Positions 15,648 through 23,407 of a stretch of 43,298 nt of DNA are shown here, one piece after another. The stretch is from NCBI GenBank assembly GCA_020849035.1, contig JADLHC010000296.1, forward strand, positions 1-43,298, given 5' to 3'. The DNA is from Planctomycetia bacterium (GTDB lineage Bacteria; Planctomycetota; MHYJ01; WSZJ01). Below the pieces are notes generated by a model, which was not told the origin of the DNA, ran no database searches, and worked only from the letters and a program-made list of their open reading frames with translations. How positions within the stretch are numbered: position 1 is the stretch's first letter; each line of letters begins with the position of its first letter. The position numbers were made by a program, and so were the translations under genes.

Positions 15648-16440
15648 GGGCCCAGTCCCAGGGCGCGAACTCCGGGTCGCCGTCCGCATCGCCGCCGTGC
15701 TCACGGATCCAGGCCGTGACGTCCGGCGGTTTCCCGCGGACGGCCATCCAGTCCTCGAAGTCCCCGCGGTACCACTCGAAGACCTGCGAGAGCCGCGTGC
15801 GCGAACCTTCGCGCGAGACGTTTCGGGGCTCCGCGAGGAACGCCGCCGTCTCCCGCGCGAGCTGCTCCTCCAGTCGCGACGGCTCGAACGCCTCCGCCGG
15901 GAGGCGAGGGCAGCCGAGCGAGGCGCAGTTCAGGGCGAAATGAACGCGAGGCTCGCCGAATTCAGCGCGCAGTTTCGTCTCCCACGCGTGCAGGGTCCAG
16001 GACCGGCCCCCGAACGGGTACTCGAACTTCCGGAAGAAGTCCGAGGGGATCAGCCCGACGGAGCGCACGGACTCGCACGGGTAGTGGTCGAGGACGCCCT
16101 TCACCACGTACGCGTTGTAGGCGTTGATCGCGTAGGCCAGCCGGTCCTCCCTTCGAGGAAAGACGGCCGGGTGCGACTCCGGGGACATCGCGGCCACGAA
16201 CCCGAGGTAGGCGTCGAAGTCCGCGTGGTCCGCCTGGAGGCCTCGGTAGTCCACGAGCCCGTCCTTCGAGTGCTTGCGCAGCACCTCGGTCCAGAGGCGG
16301 TGCGGGAAGGGCTCGCCGGCCTGCACGGGAGTCCCGGCGGGCGGGATCGCGACCTTCCCGGCCGGCCGGAAGACGATGACCGCGACGATGCCCGCGGCCA
16401 GGAGGGCGACGGACCCCACCGCCGCCAGCGCCCGCTTCAC
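15631..16440 (-). CDS. DUF547 protein, membrane-anchored copy
   Basis: A 269-residue DUF547 (PF04784) protein, biochemical function unknown. It starts with GTG at 16440, whose GTGA overlaps the stop of the upstream DUF547 gene by 4 bases. An N-terminal membrane anchor (ALAAVGSVALLAAGIVAVIVF) puts the domain outside the cytoplasm. Conserved marks: HRLWTEVLRKHSKDGLVDY, RLAYAINAYNAYVVKGVLD, FGEPRVHFALNCASLGCPRL and the late FEWYRGDFEDW. The His, Asn and two Cys in HFALNCASLGCP look like a catalytic or metal site, but I know of no proof. The neighbouring copy is about 55-60% identical by eye, so this is a recent tandem duplication. Confidence 0.82.
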   Translation of the reverse strand: MKRALAAVGSVALLAAGIVAVIVFRPAGKVAIPPAGTPVQAGEPFPHRLWTEVLRKHSKDGLVDYRGLQADHADFDAYLGFVAAMSPESHPAVFPRREDRLAYAINAYNAYVVKGVLDHYPCESVRSVGLIPSDFFRKFEYPFGGRSWTLHAWETKLRAEFGEPRVHFALNCASLGCPRLPAEAFEPSRLEEQLARETAAFLAEPRNVSREGSRTRLSQVFEWYRGDFEDWMAVRGKPPDVTAWIREHGGDADGDPEFAPWDWALNDRR

Positions 16441-17192
16441 CGCCCGCCCTTCCGGTCGTTCAGGCCCCAGTCGTAGTCCGCGAACCGGATCTCGGCGCCT
16501 TCGGGGAATTCGACGCCCTGCGCACGGAGCCACGCCTCCAGGTTCGCGGGTTGATCCTCCGTGCCGAAGTCCTTGCGGTACCACTTGAAGATGCTCGAGA
16601 GCGTGACGACGCCGTCGGCGACGCGCACATTGCGCTCCTCGCCGAGGAACTTCTTCGTCTCCCTCGCGAGCTGGTCCTCGAGGCGCGCGGGCTCGAAGGC
16701 CTCCTCGGGGAGCTTCGGGCACCCGATGGAAGCGCAGTTGAGCGCGAAGTGCAGCCGAGGATCGCCGAACTCCTGGCGCGCCTTCGTTTCCCAGGCCTCG
16801 AGGGAGGACTTCTTTCCGCCGAACGTGAACTCGAGCTTCTTGAAGAAGTCGAACGGGCGCTCGCCGATGGATTTCACGGAGTCGCACGGGTAGTGATCGA
16901 GGACGCCCTTCAGCGCCCACGCGTTGTAGGCGTTGATCGCGTAGGCGAGGCGGTCCTCGCGGCGCGGGAACGCGGCGGGGTTGGCGTCCGGCGAGTCCTT
17001 CGCGACCAGCGCGAGGTAGGCGTCGAGGTCGGCGCGGTCTTCCTTGAGCGCGGCGTAGTCCACGAGCCCGTCGCGGCAGTGCGCCTTGAGGACCTTCGTC
17101 CAGAGATCGTGGCGGAACGCGGGGGTCTCAGGCTCGGCCGAAGGCTCGGTCGCGCAGCCCGCGATCGCGGCGAGCAGGAGGAGGCGCTTCAT
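16437..17192 (-). CDS. DUF547 lipoprotein
   Basis: A 251-residue DUF547 protein with a lipoprotein signal: MKRLLLLAAIAGC, lipobox AIAGC with Cys13. Same block order as the downstream copy: HDLWTKVLKAHCRDGLVDY, RLAYAINAYNAWALKGVLD, FGDPRLHFALNCASIGCPKL, FKWYRKDFG, ending DWGLNDRK, which the other copy repeats as DWALNDRR. ATG at 17192 overlaps the TGA of the glycosyltransferase (ATGA), and its own stop overlaps the next start (GTGA), so three genes are translated as one coupled unit. The different anchors (lipid versus transmembrane helix) suggest the two copies sit in different membranes. Confidence 0.84.
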   Translation of the reverse strand: MKRLLLLAAIAGCATEPSAEPETPAFRHDLWTKVLKAHCRDGLVDYAALKEDRADLDAYLALVAKDSPDANPAAFPRREDRLAYAINAYNAWALKGVLDHYPCDSVKSIGERPFDFFKKLEFTFGGKKSSLEAWETKARQEFGDPRLHFALNCASIGCPKLPEEAFEPARLEDQLARETKKFLGEERNVRVADGVVTLSSIFKWYRKDFGTEDQPANLEAWLRAQGVEFPEGAEIRFADYDWGLNDRKGGR

Positions 17193-17917
17193 CGGTAGAG
17201 CCTCGCGAGTGAGCCCGGCGGCGCGCCGAGCCGGTAGAGGAGGAGGATGGCCCAGTTGGCGGCGCTCGTGCGGAGGAGGCCTCGGCGGCGCCAGCGGCGC
17301 GTGCTGGTGAGGACGTCGGCCCTGAGGATGCGGAAGCGTGCGGCGCGGCGGGCGCGGTCTGCGAAATCGAGGTCCTCGAGGATCGGGATTTCGCGGAAAC
17401 CGGCGAGGCGGCGGAAGGAATCCCGCCGTGCGAAGAGGGCCTGGTCGCCGAGGGTGATGCCGCAGAGGCGGGCCCGGGCGAGGGTGAGGGAGGTGACGAC
17501 GCGCCAGAAGGGGCCCGGGGCGTCGAAGCGGACCCGGAAGGCGCCGGCGCCGACGAGGGGGTCGGCGAGGGCGTCGCGGACGAGGGCGGCGGCGTTCTGG
17601 GGGAGGCGGGAATCGGCGTGGAGGAACAGGAGGACGTCGGCGGTGGCGGCGGCGGCGCCCGCGTTCATCTGGGAGGCGCGGCCGCGGGGGGCGGAGACGA
17701 CGCGGGCGACGGCGGCGGCGCGTTCCCGGGTGGCGTCGGTCGAGCCGCCGTCGGCGACGACGACCTCGTCGGCGCCGGCGTTCCAGGCCGAGGCGACGGC
17801 CGCCTCGATCGAGGACTCCTCGTCGAGCGCCGGGATGACGACCGCGAGGGACAGCGGCCCGGCGGAGCGGGCCGGGCGCGTGGCCGGCGCGATGGCTGCG
17901 ATTGGGAGCGGCGGCAT
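17189..17917 (-). CDS. Family 2 glycosyltransferase (TIGR04283-like)
   Basis: A 242-residue GT-A glycosyltransferase of the small group known as TIGR04283 (rSAM/selenodomain-associated transferase 2). Nucleotide-sugar site: LAVVIPALDEESSIEAAV (residues 24-41), ADGGSTDAT (55-63), the group-specific GRASQMNAGA (79-88) and FLHADS (98-103, the DxD-equivalent), then GAFRVRF and ILEDLDFADRAR. A short C-terminal hydrophobic helix (ANWAILLLYRLG) may touch the membrane. The usual partner (radical SAM/selenodomain protein) is not in the window; instead it heads the DUF547 operon. Codons end in C throughout. Start at the ATG 17917 after the TAGAAT element; no SD. Confidence 0.82.
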   Translation of the reverse strand: MPPLPIAAIAPATRPARSAGPLSLAVVIPALDEESSIEAAVASAWNAGADEVVVADGGSTDATRERAAAVARVVSAPRGRASQMNAGAAAATADVLLFLHADSRLPQNAAALVRDALADPLVGAGAFRVRFDAPGPFWRVVTSLTLARARLCGITLGDQALFARRDSFRRLAGFREIPILEDLDFADRARRAARFRILRADVLTSTRRWRRRGLLRTSAANWAILLLYRLGAPPGSLARLYR

Positions 17918-17928
17918 TTTGTGCGGCC

Positions 17929-17934
17929 ATTCTA
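17929..17934 (-). promoter_or_regulatory. -10-like TAGAAT before the glycosyltransferase operon
   Basis: On the minus strand TAGAAT ends 11 bases before the ATG at 17917. It shares a 52-base divergent gap with the plus-strand element at 17955. Confidence 0.42.
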
Positions 17935-17954
17935 CGCGCAGGGGGCCGATGCCG

Positions 17955-17960
17955 TACCAT
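17955..17960 (+). promoter_or_regulatory. -10-like TACCAT before the DUF3592 gene
   Basis: TANNNT hexamer ending 9 bases before the ATG at 17970. This is the reason for preferring 17970 to the ATG at 17949. Confidence 0.35.
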
Positions 17961-17969
17961 CACTGCCCC

Positions 17970-18485
17970 ATGATCCCGATCACGGAGAGACCGAGGAGCG
18001 TCCAGCCGAAAGCCGTCGCGATCTGCGCGGCGATCCTGCTGTTCGGCGCGTGGATGGCCTGGTTCAACCTCTCGGGCGTCTGGCGGGCGAGAGAGTGGGA
18101 CAGCTGGAAGGAGACGAAGGGCACAGTGATCGAGGGCGGCGCGCGCGGCCGTCGAGAGAGTCGCCGCGTCTCGTGCGAGTACACCTACACGGTGGACGGA
18201 ACGGCGTACCGGAACGACGTCGTGACGCTGATGAGCGGGGCGGGATTCCAGGGCGGCGGAGCGACGACGCCCGGGGGGACCGTGACGCTCCGCTACGACC
18301 CGGACGACCCGTCCGACTCGGCGCTGGCCCCTGGCGACGCCGTGAATTCCTGGTGCTGGGGAGGCGTCGGCCTCGCCATTGCGGCCTTCGGCGCGGTCCT
18401 CGTCCTCGCCACCGCCTTTCCCGGCCGCCTGCCTCGCTTCGTCGGCGAGGACGACCTCCACGAACCCGGCGATACCGGGCAGTAG
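17970..18485 (+). CDS. DUF3592-type membrane protein, second copy
   Basis: A 171-residue protein of unknown function (178 if the ATG at 17949 is used). One N-terminal membrane span (AVAICAAILLFGAWMAWF), an extracytoplasmic beta domain of DUF3592 type (TKGTVIEGGARG, VSCEYTYTVDGTAYRNDVV, TVTLRYDPDDPSDSAL, the last being the family's YDP..P motif), and a second span (WGGVGLAIAAFGAVLVLATAF). It resembles the esterase-linked protein at 4255 in domain order but is shorter. Divergently transcribed from the glycosyltransferase operon and convergent with ahcY across a GC-rich hairpin. Confidence 0.75.
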   Translation: MIPITERPRSVQPKAVAICAAILLFGAWMAWFNLSGVWRAREWDSWKETKGTVIEGGARGRRESRRVSCEYTYTVDGTAYRNDVVTLMSGAGFQGGGATTPGGTVTLRYDPDDPSDSALAPGDAVNSWCWGGVGLAIAAFGAVLVLATAFPGRLPRFVGEDDLHEPGDTGQ

Positions 18486-18488
18486 ATC

Positions 18489-18527
18489 CGGGCGGGCCGG
18501 CCGCCACGCGGGACGGCCGGCCGCCCG
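18489..18527. terminator. GC-rich inverted repeat between convergent genes
   Basis: CGGGCGG.CCGGCCG (18489-18503, one bulged G) pairs with CGGCCGGCCGCCCG (18514-18527). It fills the 47-base gap between the stops of the DUF3592 gene and ahcY. No T-run on either side, so it is a probable two-way hairpin rather than a classical terminator. Confidence 0.5.
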
Positions 18528-18532
18528 AGATC

Positions 18533-19990
18533 CTAGTAGCGGTAGAGGTCCGGCTTGAACGGCCCGTCGACCTCCACGCCGATGTACTTCGCCTGCTCCG
18601 GCGTCAGCCTGGTCAGCTTCGCGCCGACCTTCTCGAGGTGCAGGCGCGCGACCTGCTCGTCCAGCTTCTTCGGGAGCACGCTCACCGTTCCGGGCCTGAA
18701 CGACAGCCCCGTCAGCGTGTCCTTCCCGTGCTGCGCGTTGTTCCAGAGCGCGATCTGCGCCATCACCTGGTTCGAGAACGAATTCGACATCACGAAGCTC
18801 GGGTGCCCGGTCGCGCAGCCGAGGTTCACGAGCCGGCCGCGCGCCAGCAGGATCAGTTTCTTCCCGTCCGGGAACACGAACTGGTCCACCTGCGGCTTCA
18901 CGTTTTCTTCCTTGATCTCCCGGTTCTTCTCGAGCGCGCTGACCTCGATCTCGGAGTCGAAATGCCCGATGTTGCAGAGAATGGCGCCGTCCTTCATGGC
19001 GCGCATGTGGCCGTAGTTGATGACGTTCACGCAGCCGGTGGCGGTGACGAAGATGTCGCCCTTCGGCGCGATCTCGTCCATCGTGACGACCTCGTACCCC
19101 TCCATCGCCGCCTGCAGGGCGCAGATCGGGTCCACCTCCGTCACGCAGATCCGGGCGCCCAGCCCGCGCGCCGCCTGCGCGCACCCCTTGCCGACGTCGC
19201 CGAACCCGGCGATGACCACGACCTTGCCGGCGACCATCACGTCCGTCGCGCGCTTGATGCCGTCGAAGAGCGACTCGCGGCAGCCGTACTTGTTGTCGAA
19301 CTTCGACTTGGTGACGGAGTCGTTGACGTTGATCGCCGGGATCAGCAGCTGGTTCTTCGCGGCCATCTCGTAGAGGCGGTGGACGCCCGTCGTGGTCTCC
19401 TCGGAGACGCCCTTGACGTCCTTCGCCATTTTCGTGAAGCGCTGCGGGTCCTTCCGGAGGGACGCCTGGAGGAGCGTGAGGATGACGCGGTACTCGTCGT
19501 TCGTCGCGGTGGAGGGGTCCGGGACCTTCCCCGCCTTCTCGAACTCGACGCCCTTGTGGATGAGCAGCGTGAGGTCGCCGCCGTCGTCGAGGAGCAGGTT
19601 CGGGCCGACGCCGCCCTTGAACGCGCTCACCTGCCGGTCGATGTTCGCCCAGTACTCGGTGAGCGTCTCGGCCTTCCAGGCGAACACCGGCACGCCGGCC
19701 TTCGCGATTGCCGCCGCGGCCTCGTCCTGCGTCGAGAAGATGTTGCACGAGGTCCACGTCACCTCGGCGCCGAGCTCGACCAGCGTCTCGATCAGGATCG
19801 CCGTCTCGATCGTCATGTGCAGGCAGCCCGCGATCCGCGCGCCCTTGAGCGGCGCCTTGCCCCTGTACTCGGCGCGGAGCGCCATGAGACCGGGCATTTC
19901 CTTCTCGGACATCCGGATCTTCCGGCGGCCCAGCTCGGCCTCGCCGATGTCCTTCACCATGAACGACGGGTACTCGGTGCGGCTGTCCAT
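18533..19990 (-). CDS. ahcY: Adenosylhomocysteinase (S-adenosylhomocysteine hydrolase)
   Basis: NAD-dependent reversible cleavage of S-adenosylhomocysteine to adenosine and homocysteine, closing the methyl cycle; cytoplasmic tetramer. 485 aa, the long form with the ~40-residue insertion ([19 protein letters not shown] and following) as in mycobacteria and plants. Start at 19990 ([15 protein letters not shown]) with AGGAG 8-12 bases upstream. Marks: [28 protein letters not shown] with the catalytic Lys/Asp, the NAD loop GFGDVGKG, and the conserved C-terminus [10 protein letters not shown]. It follows the ArsR-methyltransferase gene by 35 bases on the same strand, so both are probably one SAH-responsive operon. 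Confidence 0.96.
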   Translation of the reverse strand: MDSRTEYPSFMVKDIGEAELGRRKIRMSEKEMPGLMALRAEYRGKAPLKGARIAGCLHMTIETAILIETLVELGAEVTWTSCNIFSTQDEAAAAIAKAGVPVFAWKAETLTEYWANIDRQVSAFKGGVGPNLLLDDGGDLTLLIHKGVEFEKAGKVPDPSTATNDEYRVILTLLQASLRKDPQRFTKMAKDVKGVSEETTTGVHRLYEMAAKNQLLIPAINVNDSVTKSKFDNKYGCRESLFDGIKRATDVMVAGKVVVIAGFGDVGKGCAQAARGLGARICVTEVDPICALQAAMEGYEVVTMDEIAPKGDIFVTATGCVNVINYGHMRAMKDGAILCNIGHFDSEIEVSALEKNREIKEENVKPQVDQFVFPDGKKLILLARGRLVNLGCATGHPSFVMSNSFSNQVMAQIALWNNAQHGKDTLTGLSFRPGTVSVLPKKLDEQVARLHLEKVGAKLTRLTPEQAKYIGVEVDGPFKPDLYRY

Positions 19991-20025
19991 GCTCGATCTC
20001 CTGTCTCGGGAATGGGGTTTCGGTT

Positions 20026-20985
20026 TCAGGCGGGCTTGAGGAGGACGGCGAGGAGCCACGGCAGACGGCAGTCCGGCTCGGAGGCGGAGAGGCGGGGAGC
20101 AAAGGGCTGCACGCTCTCGACGCGGAGGCCCGACGCCGTTCCGAGGTCCCGCAGCTTTTCGGGCGCGAAGCCGAGCCAGACGTCACCCCGCTCGCGCATC
20201 GCCTCGTCGTCGTGGGACGCGTAGTCCGCGACCAGCACGCGTCCCCCGGGGCGGCAGAGGCGCGCGGCAGCCGCGAGCGTGTCCTGCGGCCTCGCGGCGT
20301 GGTGCAGGACGCGCGCCAGCAGCACAAGGTCCGCGCCGCCCGCGCGCTGGACCTCCTCGATCAGCGCCGGGTCCTCCGCTTCCCCTGCGCGCAACCGGAC
20401 GTTCGCGACGCCGAGCGCCTCGAGCCGCGCCGAGCAGCGCGCGAGCCGCGCCGGGCTCCGGTCCACGCCGATGACGCGGTCGTACAGCGCCGCCAGCATC
20501 GGGAGAAGCGCTCCTTCGCCGGTGCCGACATCCACGGCGAGCGCGCGGGACGGCAGAAGCGGGGCCAGCACGGGAAGGAAGGGGAGCAGTGCGGCGCCTT
20601 CGACGACGACGGGTTCGGCGGCGGGGGTTTCGAAGAAGCGCCGGCTGGAGTCCTCGCGTTGGGCGACGACGGCGTGGACGCGGGCGAGGGCGCCTTTCCG
20701 GGTGGCGAGCGCACGACCTTCGCCGAGGGCGGCGGCGACGACGGGGTCGGGCAGGTCGGCGGTCTTGAGGAGCGTGCGGGTTCCGTCGCGGCGGGCGATG
20801 AGGAGTCCCGCGTCGCGAAGGGGCTGGGTCTTCCTTGTGATCTGGGGCTGGCTCTCGTGGAGGAGGCAGGCGAGTTCGCTGACTGTGAGTTCGTCCTGGG
20901 TGCAGAGGGCGAGGAGGCAGAGGCGATCCTCGTCGGCGAGGAGGCGGAACAGTTCGGCCTTGGGGAGGGGGGCTGCGACGGTCAC
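20026..20985 (-). CDS. ArsR-family regulator fused to a SAM-dependent methyltransferase domain (SahR-like)
   Basis: A 319-residue two-domain protein starting with GTG. Residues ~1-85 are an ArsR winged helix-turn-helix ([17 protein letters not shown], then [28 protein letters not shown] split over the two helices). Residues ~140-310 are a class I methyltransferase fold with the SAM motif [23 protein letters not shown] and [12 protein letters not shown]. No ArsR-type cysteine metal cluster is evident. Known from proteobacterial SahR: an ArsR-family repressor of SAM-cycle genes that responds to S-adenosylhomocysteine. Position directly upstream of ahcY supports the same role; here the methyltransferase-like domain would be the SAH sensor. 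Autoregulation is suggested by the palindrome on its promoter. Confidence 0.82.
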   Translation of the reverse strand: MTVAAPLPKAELFRLLADEDRLCLLALCTQDELTVSELACLLHESQPQITRKTQPLRDAGLLIARRDGTRTLLKTADLPDPVVAAALGEGRALATRKGALARVHAVVAQREDSSRRFFETPAAEPVVVEGAALLPFLPVLAPLLPSRALAVDVGTGEGALLPMLAALYDRVIGVDRSPARLARCSARLEALGVANVRLRAGEAEDPALIEEVQRAGGADLVLLARVLHHAARPQDTLAAAARLCRPGGRVLVADYASHDDEAMRERGDVWLGFAPEKLRDLGTASGLRVESVQPFAPRLSASEPDCRLPWLLAVLLKPA

Positions 20986-20990
20986 AGGCT

Positions 20991-21007
20991 CATATTATGT
21001 CAATATG
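20991..21007. promoter_or_regulatory. Putative SahR-like operator
   Basis: Palindrome CATATTATGTCAATATG: perfect 6-base arms, 5-base centre. It covers the -10 of the regulator's own promoter, as expected for an autorepressor. An extra CAATAT at 21018-21023 repeats half of the site. Confidence 0.55.
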
Positions 21008-21020
21008 CGTATAAAGGCAA
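20992..21020 (-). promoter_or_regulatory. Promoter of the SahR-like/ahcY operon
   Basis: On the minus strand TTGCCT (21015-21020) and TAATAT (20992-20997) are 17 bases apart. The -10 ends 6 bases before the GTG start, predicting a leaderless message. Confidence 0.55.
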
Positions 21021-21064
21021 TATCGCGCCGAGGTCCCAATTCTGGGCCTTGCGCCCAACACCGA

Positions 21065-21070
21065 TATACT
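21065..21070 (+). promoter_or_regulatory. -10-like TATACT 7 nt before the hydrolase start
   Basis: TATACT matches the -10 consensus at five of six positions and ends 7 bases before the ATG at 21078; no Shine-Dalgarno site. Confidence 0.48.
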
Positions 21071-21077
21071 CCCCTCC

Positions 21078-22325
21078 ATGCGCAAACTCACCTGCCTCTT
21101 CCTGACCGCCCTGCTCGCCCTCGCTGGTCCGCCCAAGGCCGATCGGGAGACGGAACTGAAGCGGAAGATCGCGGCAGGCTGGGTCGAACTCGCGTCGTGG
21201 TGCCAGCAGAAGAAGCTCAACGCCGAGGGCCGCTCCCACGTCGCCGAGGCCCTCTCCCTCGATCCCGACAACGCCGGCGCCAAGACGCTCAAGCTCGATG
21301 GCGACTCCGCCGCCGCCGACGCCGACACGGCCGAATACGGGAAGAAACTCGCCACCTACTCAAAGGCCCTCGCGCCCGCCTACGTCGAGCTGTCCGTCCA
21401 GAAGCACGCCAACAAGGACGACGCCCGCTTCGACGGCTACCTCGTCCGCGCCTTCGAACTCGACCCGAAGACGATCGGCCCCCGCATCGACGCCGAGTGG
21501 CAGTCGGCTTACCAGAAACGCGACTGGGAGCGCGCCCAGCGCCTCATCTCGGGGGCCGAGCGAGTCCAGTCCAGCCCCGCCCGCGCCAAGGTCATCCGCG
21601 AAGTCGAGCTCAAGTGCGCCGAGTCCGGCCCGATCCTCCGCACGGCGTCCACGCACAAGATGCAGTACTACGTCCAGCTTCCCAAGGGCTGGACCCCGGC
21701 GAAGAGGTACACGATCGTCGTCGGCGTCGAGGGCGCGGGCAGCAACTTCAAGGGCATGCTCAACTCCCTCGTCAACAACCGGGGCGACCTGCCCGTCATC
21801 TGCGTCACCCCGCAGACATTCTCCAGCACCAACAGCCTCTCCGGCCAGGCCGCCAAGTACACCTATGCCGCCGACCTCGTCGCCGAGTACGACAACGGCG
21901 ACCGCTTCAAGTTCGACGAGGAAGGCCTCCTGGCCGTCATCGCCGACGTGAAGAAGGACTTCTCCGGCGAGGACAAGTTCTGCATGACCGGCTTCTCCGG
22001 CGGCGGGAACCTCACGTGGCTTTTCGTCTTCGAGCATCCCGACATGCTGCTGGGCGCCGCCCCGGCGTGCGGGAACTTCGCGACGCGGAAGTACGACATC
22101 CCGGACGTGCCCGAGAAGGAGAAACTGCCGGTGAAGGCGCTTCAGGGCGACAAGGACGAGTACCTTCACCAGCCCCCGAACCTGGAGCAGCAGTGGCTGG
22201 CGGCGAAGAAGCTCGCGGACGAGAACGGCTACAGGAACGTGTCGCGCGAGATGCTGCCCGGTGTCGGGCACTCGGGGTGCGGCGACAGGGTCATGGCCTT
22301 CTTCGGAAGCCTGCTGAAGAAGTGA
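21078..22325 (+). CDS. Secreted alpha/beta-hydrolase (esterase-like)
   Basis: A 415-residue exported protein. The signal peptide is short (MRKLTCLFLTALLALAGPP). Residues ~25-175 are helical and TPR-like (WVELASWCQQKKLNAEGRSH, then YVELSVQKHANKDDARFDG), with no catalytic marks. Residues ~190-415 form the hydrolase: strand YTIVVGVEGAGSNFKG, nucleophile elbow GFSGGG with Ser307, Asp358 or Asp360 in LQGDKDEY, His398 in GVGHSG. It is functionally similar to the hydrolase at 4905-6143 but with the helical domain before rather than after the catalytic one. Substrate unknown; carbohydrate esterases and PHB-depolymerase-like enzymes share this core. Transcribed divergently from the SahR-like gene. Confidence 0.8.
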   Translation: MRKLTCLFLTALLALAGPPKADRETELKRKIAAGWVELASWCQQKKLNAEGRSHVAEALSLDPDNAGAKTLKLDGDSAAADADTAEYGKKLATYSKALAPAYVELSVQKHANKDDARFDGYLVRAFELDPKTIGPRIDAEWQSAYQKRDWERAQRLISGAERVQSSPARAKVIREVELKCAESGPILRTASTHKMQYYVQLPKGWTPAKRYTIVVGVEGAGSNFKGMLNSLVNNRGDLPVICVTPQTFSSTNSLSGQAAKYTYAADLVAEYDNGDRFKFDEEGLLAVIADVKKDFSGEDKFCMTGFSGGGNLTWLFVFEHPDMLLGAAPACGNFATRKYDIPDVPEKEKLPVKALQGDKDEYLHQPPNLEQQWLAAKKLADENGYRNVSREMLPGVGHSGCGDRVMAFFGSLLKK

Positions 22326-22518
22326 TCTGCGCGGGGCGACCCGGGGACGGCGTGCCCGCCGCTTCGCGCCCTGCTCGGAACATTGACAGGATCGCCTCGA
22401 TGCGGTGCCGTCTTCTGCGGTGAGGGATCTGAGTTGCGGGTTTCTGCGTCCGAGGTGCGCGCGGGAGCCGGCGTATTCCCCCGCGCCGCGGGCGCCCATT
22501 GGATTGGGGGAGGGAGAG
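22326..22518 (+). promoter_or_regulatory. 193-base gap before the LamG-like lipoprotein
   Basis: No coding sequence is convincing here, although one frame stays open from about 22405. I see no clear -10/-35 pair. The last bases hold the strong GGGGGAGGGAG ribosome site of the next gene. Confidence 0.3.
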
Positions 22519-23358
22519 ATGCGGTGGACTCCTGGCCTGCGGTTGCTCGTCGCACCTGTTCTGCTGCTCCTTCTCGGCGCGGTCGCCTTCGGCTGCCGCA
22601 GGAGCGGGAGCCATCGCGGCGGGGGAGGTTCCGGCGGCTCCTCGGGGACGACCGTCGGGGGAACCCCCTGGGTTCCGCCTTCTTCGGGCGGCAGCTCAGG
22701 CCCCTACGGCATCGTCCTCTGGGACGATTTCTCCCGCCTCGGGGCGGGCTGGGCGACCAACGTTCCGGCCGAGATCTTCGTTGACGACAGCCTCGCGGTG
22801 GTGAGCTGGGAGGCGGACAGGTCGCATCCCCAGATGCTGGTCCGCGACATCCCGCCGGTTTCGGGCGATTTCCAGATGAAGGCCCGCGTCTACGTGGAGG
22901 AGGCCGCGAACAACTGCCACCTCCTGATCGGGCTCTCCGCGACCGACACCCCGACCCTGACGACCATCGCGGGCGGCCTCGGCGGGACGATCAGCGCCTA
23001 CGTCTGCTGGCACGGTGGCGGGGTGCCGAACCACTACTACTTCACGTCGATCTGGACCGAGGACGCGTCCAACGTCCAGTACACGCCCTGGGAGCACGAC
23101 GACTTCGGCTCGGGTCCGACCGCCGGGGCGACCGTGATCACGACGGAGACGTGGTACCGCATCGTCCTCACGAGGTCGGGCTCGACCCTCACGCTGGAGA
23201 CGCTTCTGGACGACGGGACGCCCGTCGGCACGGTCTCCTGTCCCGCGCCCGCGGGCCTTCCGCCGCTGACGTGCGTCTGGATCGGCAAGAACGACGCGGG
23301 CGACTGGCCGTGGATGACGGGCTACCTCGACGATCTCGTCATCACGACTCTCCCGTAG
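22519..23358 (+). CDS. LamG/jelly-roll-like lipoprotein
   Basis: A 279-residue outer-surface or periplasmic lipoprotein. Signal peptide with lipobox AFGC (Cys26), a low-complexity Gly/Ser linker (residues ~30-62), then one beta-sandwich domain of the concanavalin A/LamG-like type (GIVLWDDFSRLGAGW, FQMKARVYVEEAANN, then TETWYRIVLTRSGSTLTLE, ending GYLDDLVITTLP). Such domains bind or process glycans, but no catalytic residues can be assigned. The start at 22519 is supported by GGGGGAGGGAG immediately upstream; an open frame further upstream lacks a secretory start. It is convergent with the GT39-like gene. Confidence 0.78.
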   Translation: MRWTPGLRLLVAPVLLLLLGAVAFGCRRSGSHRGGGGSGGSSGTTVGGTPWVPPSSGGSSGPYGIVLWDDFSRLGAGWATNVPAEIFVDDSLAVVSWEADRSHPQMLVRDIPPVSGDFQMKARVYVEEAANNCHLLIGLSATDTPTLTTIAGGLGGTISAYVCWHGGGVPNHYYFTSIWTEDASNVQYTPWEHDDFGSGPTAGATVITTETWYRIVLTRSGSTLTLETLLDDGTPVGTVSCPAPAGLPPLTCVWIGKNDAGDWPWMTGYLDDLVITTLP

Positions 23359-23407
23359 TCGCAAGGGCTCCGCAGGTCCCGGCCCGCGGGCGGGAACTCC
23401 GGCGGTC

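Noticed and set aside
19992-21000. SAM or SAH riboswitch before ahcY
   Set aside because: Only 35 bases separate the two genes and the regulator appears leaderless, so there is no room for a known SAM/SAH aptamer.
23365-23395. Hairpin between the LamG-like lipoprotein and the GT39-like gene
   Set aside because: GTCCCGGCCC/GGGCGGGAAC has two mismatches and almost no loop; no T-run.
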